Below are positions 5,000 through 5,099 of a DNA stretch of 5,099 bases, one piece after another. Positions within the stretch are counted from its first letter, which is position 1; the number at the start of each line of letters is the position of its first letter. Below the pieces are notes generated by a model that was not told where the DNA came from, ran no database searches, and saw only the letters and a program-made list of their open reading frames with translations. Source of the DNA: an uncultured Faecalibacterium sp. Lineage in GTDB: Bacteria; Bacillota; Clostridia; Oscillospirales; Ruminococcaceae. The position numbers and the translations under genes were made by a program. The stretch spans positions 1 through 5,099 of the forward strand of contig CAMFSB010000149.1 in assembly GCA_945982465.1 (NCBI GenBank), read 5' to 3'.

Positions 5000-5099
5000 T
5001 TATTCCGTTTCCTTTGCAGCCGGGATCTCTTCCCGCCACGGGAGAACGCGAACAAATGCGATTTGCTTTGTATACGATTCGGCCCGGGCGGATATTGCG
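5000..5099 (-). CDS. Possible C-terminal end of an unidentified upstream gene (partial)
   Basis: One minus-strand frame is open from the window edge for 32 codons and ends at a TAA at 5000-5002. The predicted tail ends FVRVLPWREEIPAAKETE, a charged, Glu/Lys-rich sequence typical of a protein C-terminus. The stop falls 27 bp before the lipoprotein ATG, with that gene's ribosome site in the gap, as expected inside an operon. Against it, the stretch is short, third positions are less GC-rich than in the neighbouring genes, and another frame is also open here. No function can be assigned. The alternative is a non-coding 5' region with the promoter further out. Confidence 0.42.
   Translation of the reverse strand, partial: AISARAESYTKQIAFVRVLPWREEIPAAKETE

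Noticed and set aside
4973..5099. Promoter for the large lipoprotein based on TATACA in the AT-richer patch
   Set aside because: No acceptable -35 element lies at 16-18 bp spacing, and the region may instead be the end of an upstream gene.

Overview
This GC-rich window has every supportable gene on the minus strand, so transcription runs from high to low coordinates. The combination points to a Firmicute: an S-box (SAM-I) riboswitch with an intrinsic terminator in front of metK, strong AGGAGG-type ribosome binding sites, two lipobox-bearing lipoproteins and a dedicated ECF-transporter module. High GC with these protein types suggests a gut Oscillospiraceae/Ruminococcaceae clostridium such as the Faecalibacterium-Subdoligranulum-Gemmiger group. 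That placement is an inference from general familiarity, not from a search.

Layout from upstream to downstream on the minus strand. At 5000-5099 there is a possible C-terminal tail of an unidentified gene. It is followed after 27 bp by an uncharacterised 514-residue lipoprotein (3428-4972) whose body looks like beta-propeller-type repeats. After a 106-bp gap with two strong GC stem-loops comes a PstS-like substrate-binding lipoprotein (2344-3321). A complex inverted-repeat region (about 2259-2330) separates that unit from the metK transcription unit. The metK unit has a near-consensus promoter (2228-2256), a complete SAM-I aptamer (2109-2204), an intrinsic terminator (2071-2102), a long GC-rich leader, and metK (795-1946, S-adenosylmethionine synthetase). 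In the short gap after metK lies a good sigma-A-type promoter (738-766) and a leader hairpin. These precede an ECF-transporter S component of the UPF0397 family (116-682) and the first 37 codons of its dedicated ATPase (1-112, running off the window).

How the genes work together: metK makes SAM and is shut off by SAM through transcription termination in its leader. The downstream UPF0397/ATPase pair is a vitamin- or small-molecule-uptake module with its own promoter. No intrinsic terminator is visible between metK and that module, so some SAM-responsive read-through is possible. The PstS-like protein has no pstCAB permease genes in view and follows the large lipoprotein on the same strand, so the two may form an extracytoplasmic pair.

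The plus strand carries long open frames opposite the real genes. They are composition shadows and nothing on that strand is convincing. No tRNA, rRNA, CRISPR array, insertion sequence or phage feature is visible. The best candidate for something undescribed is the 514-residue lipoprotein and its pairing with the orphan binding protein; the rest is recognisable biology with some unusual regulatory detail.
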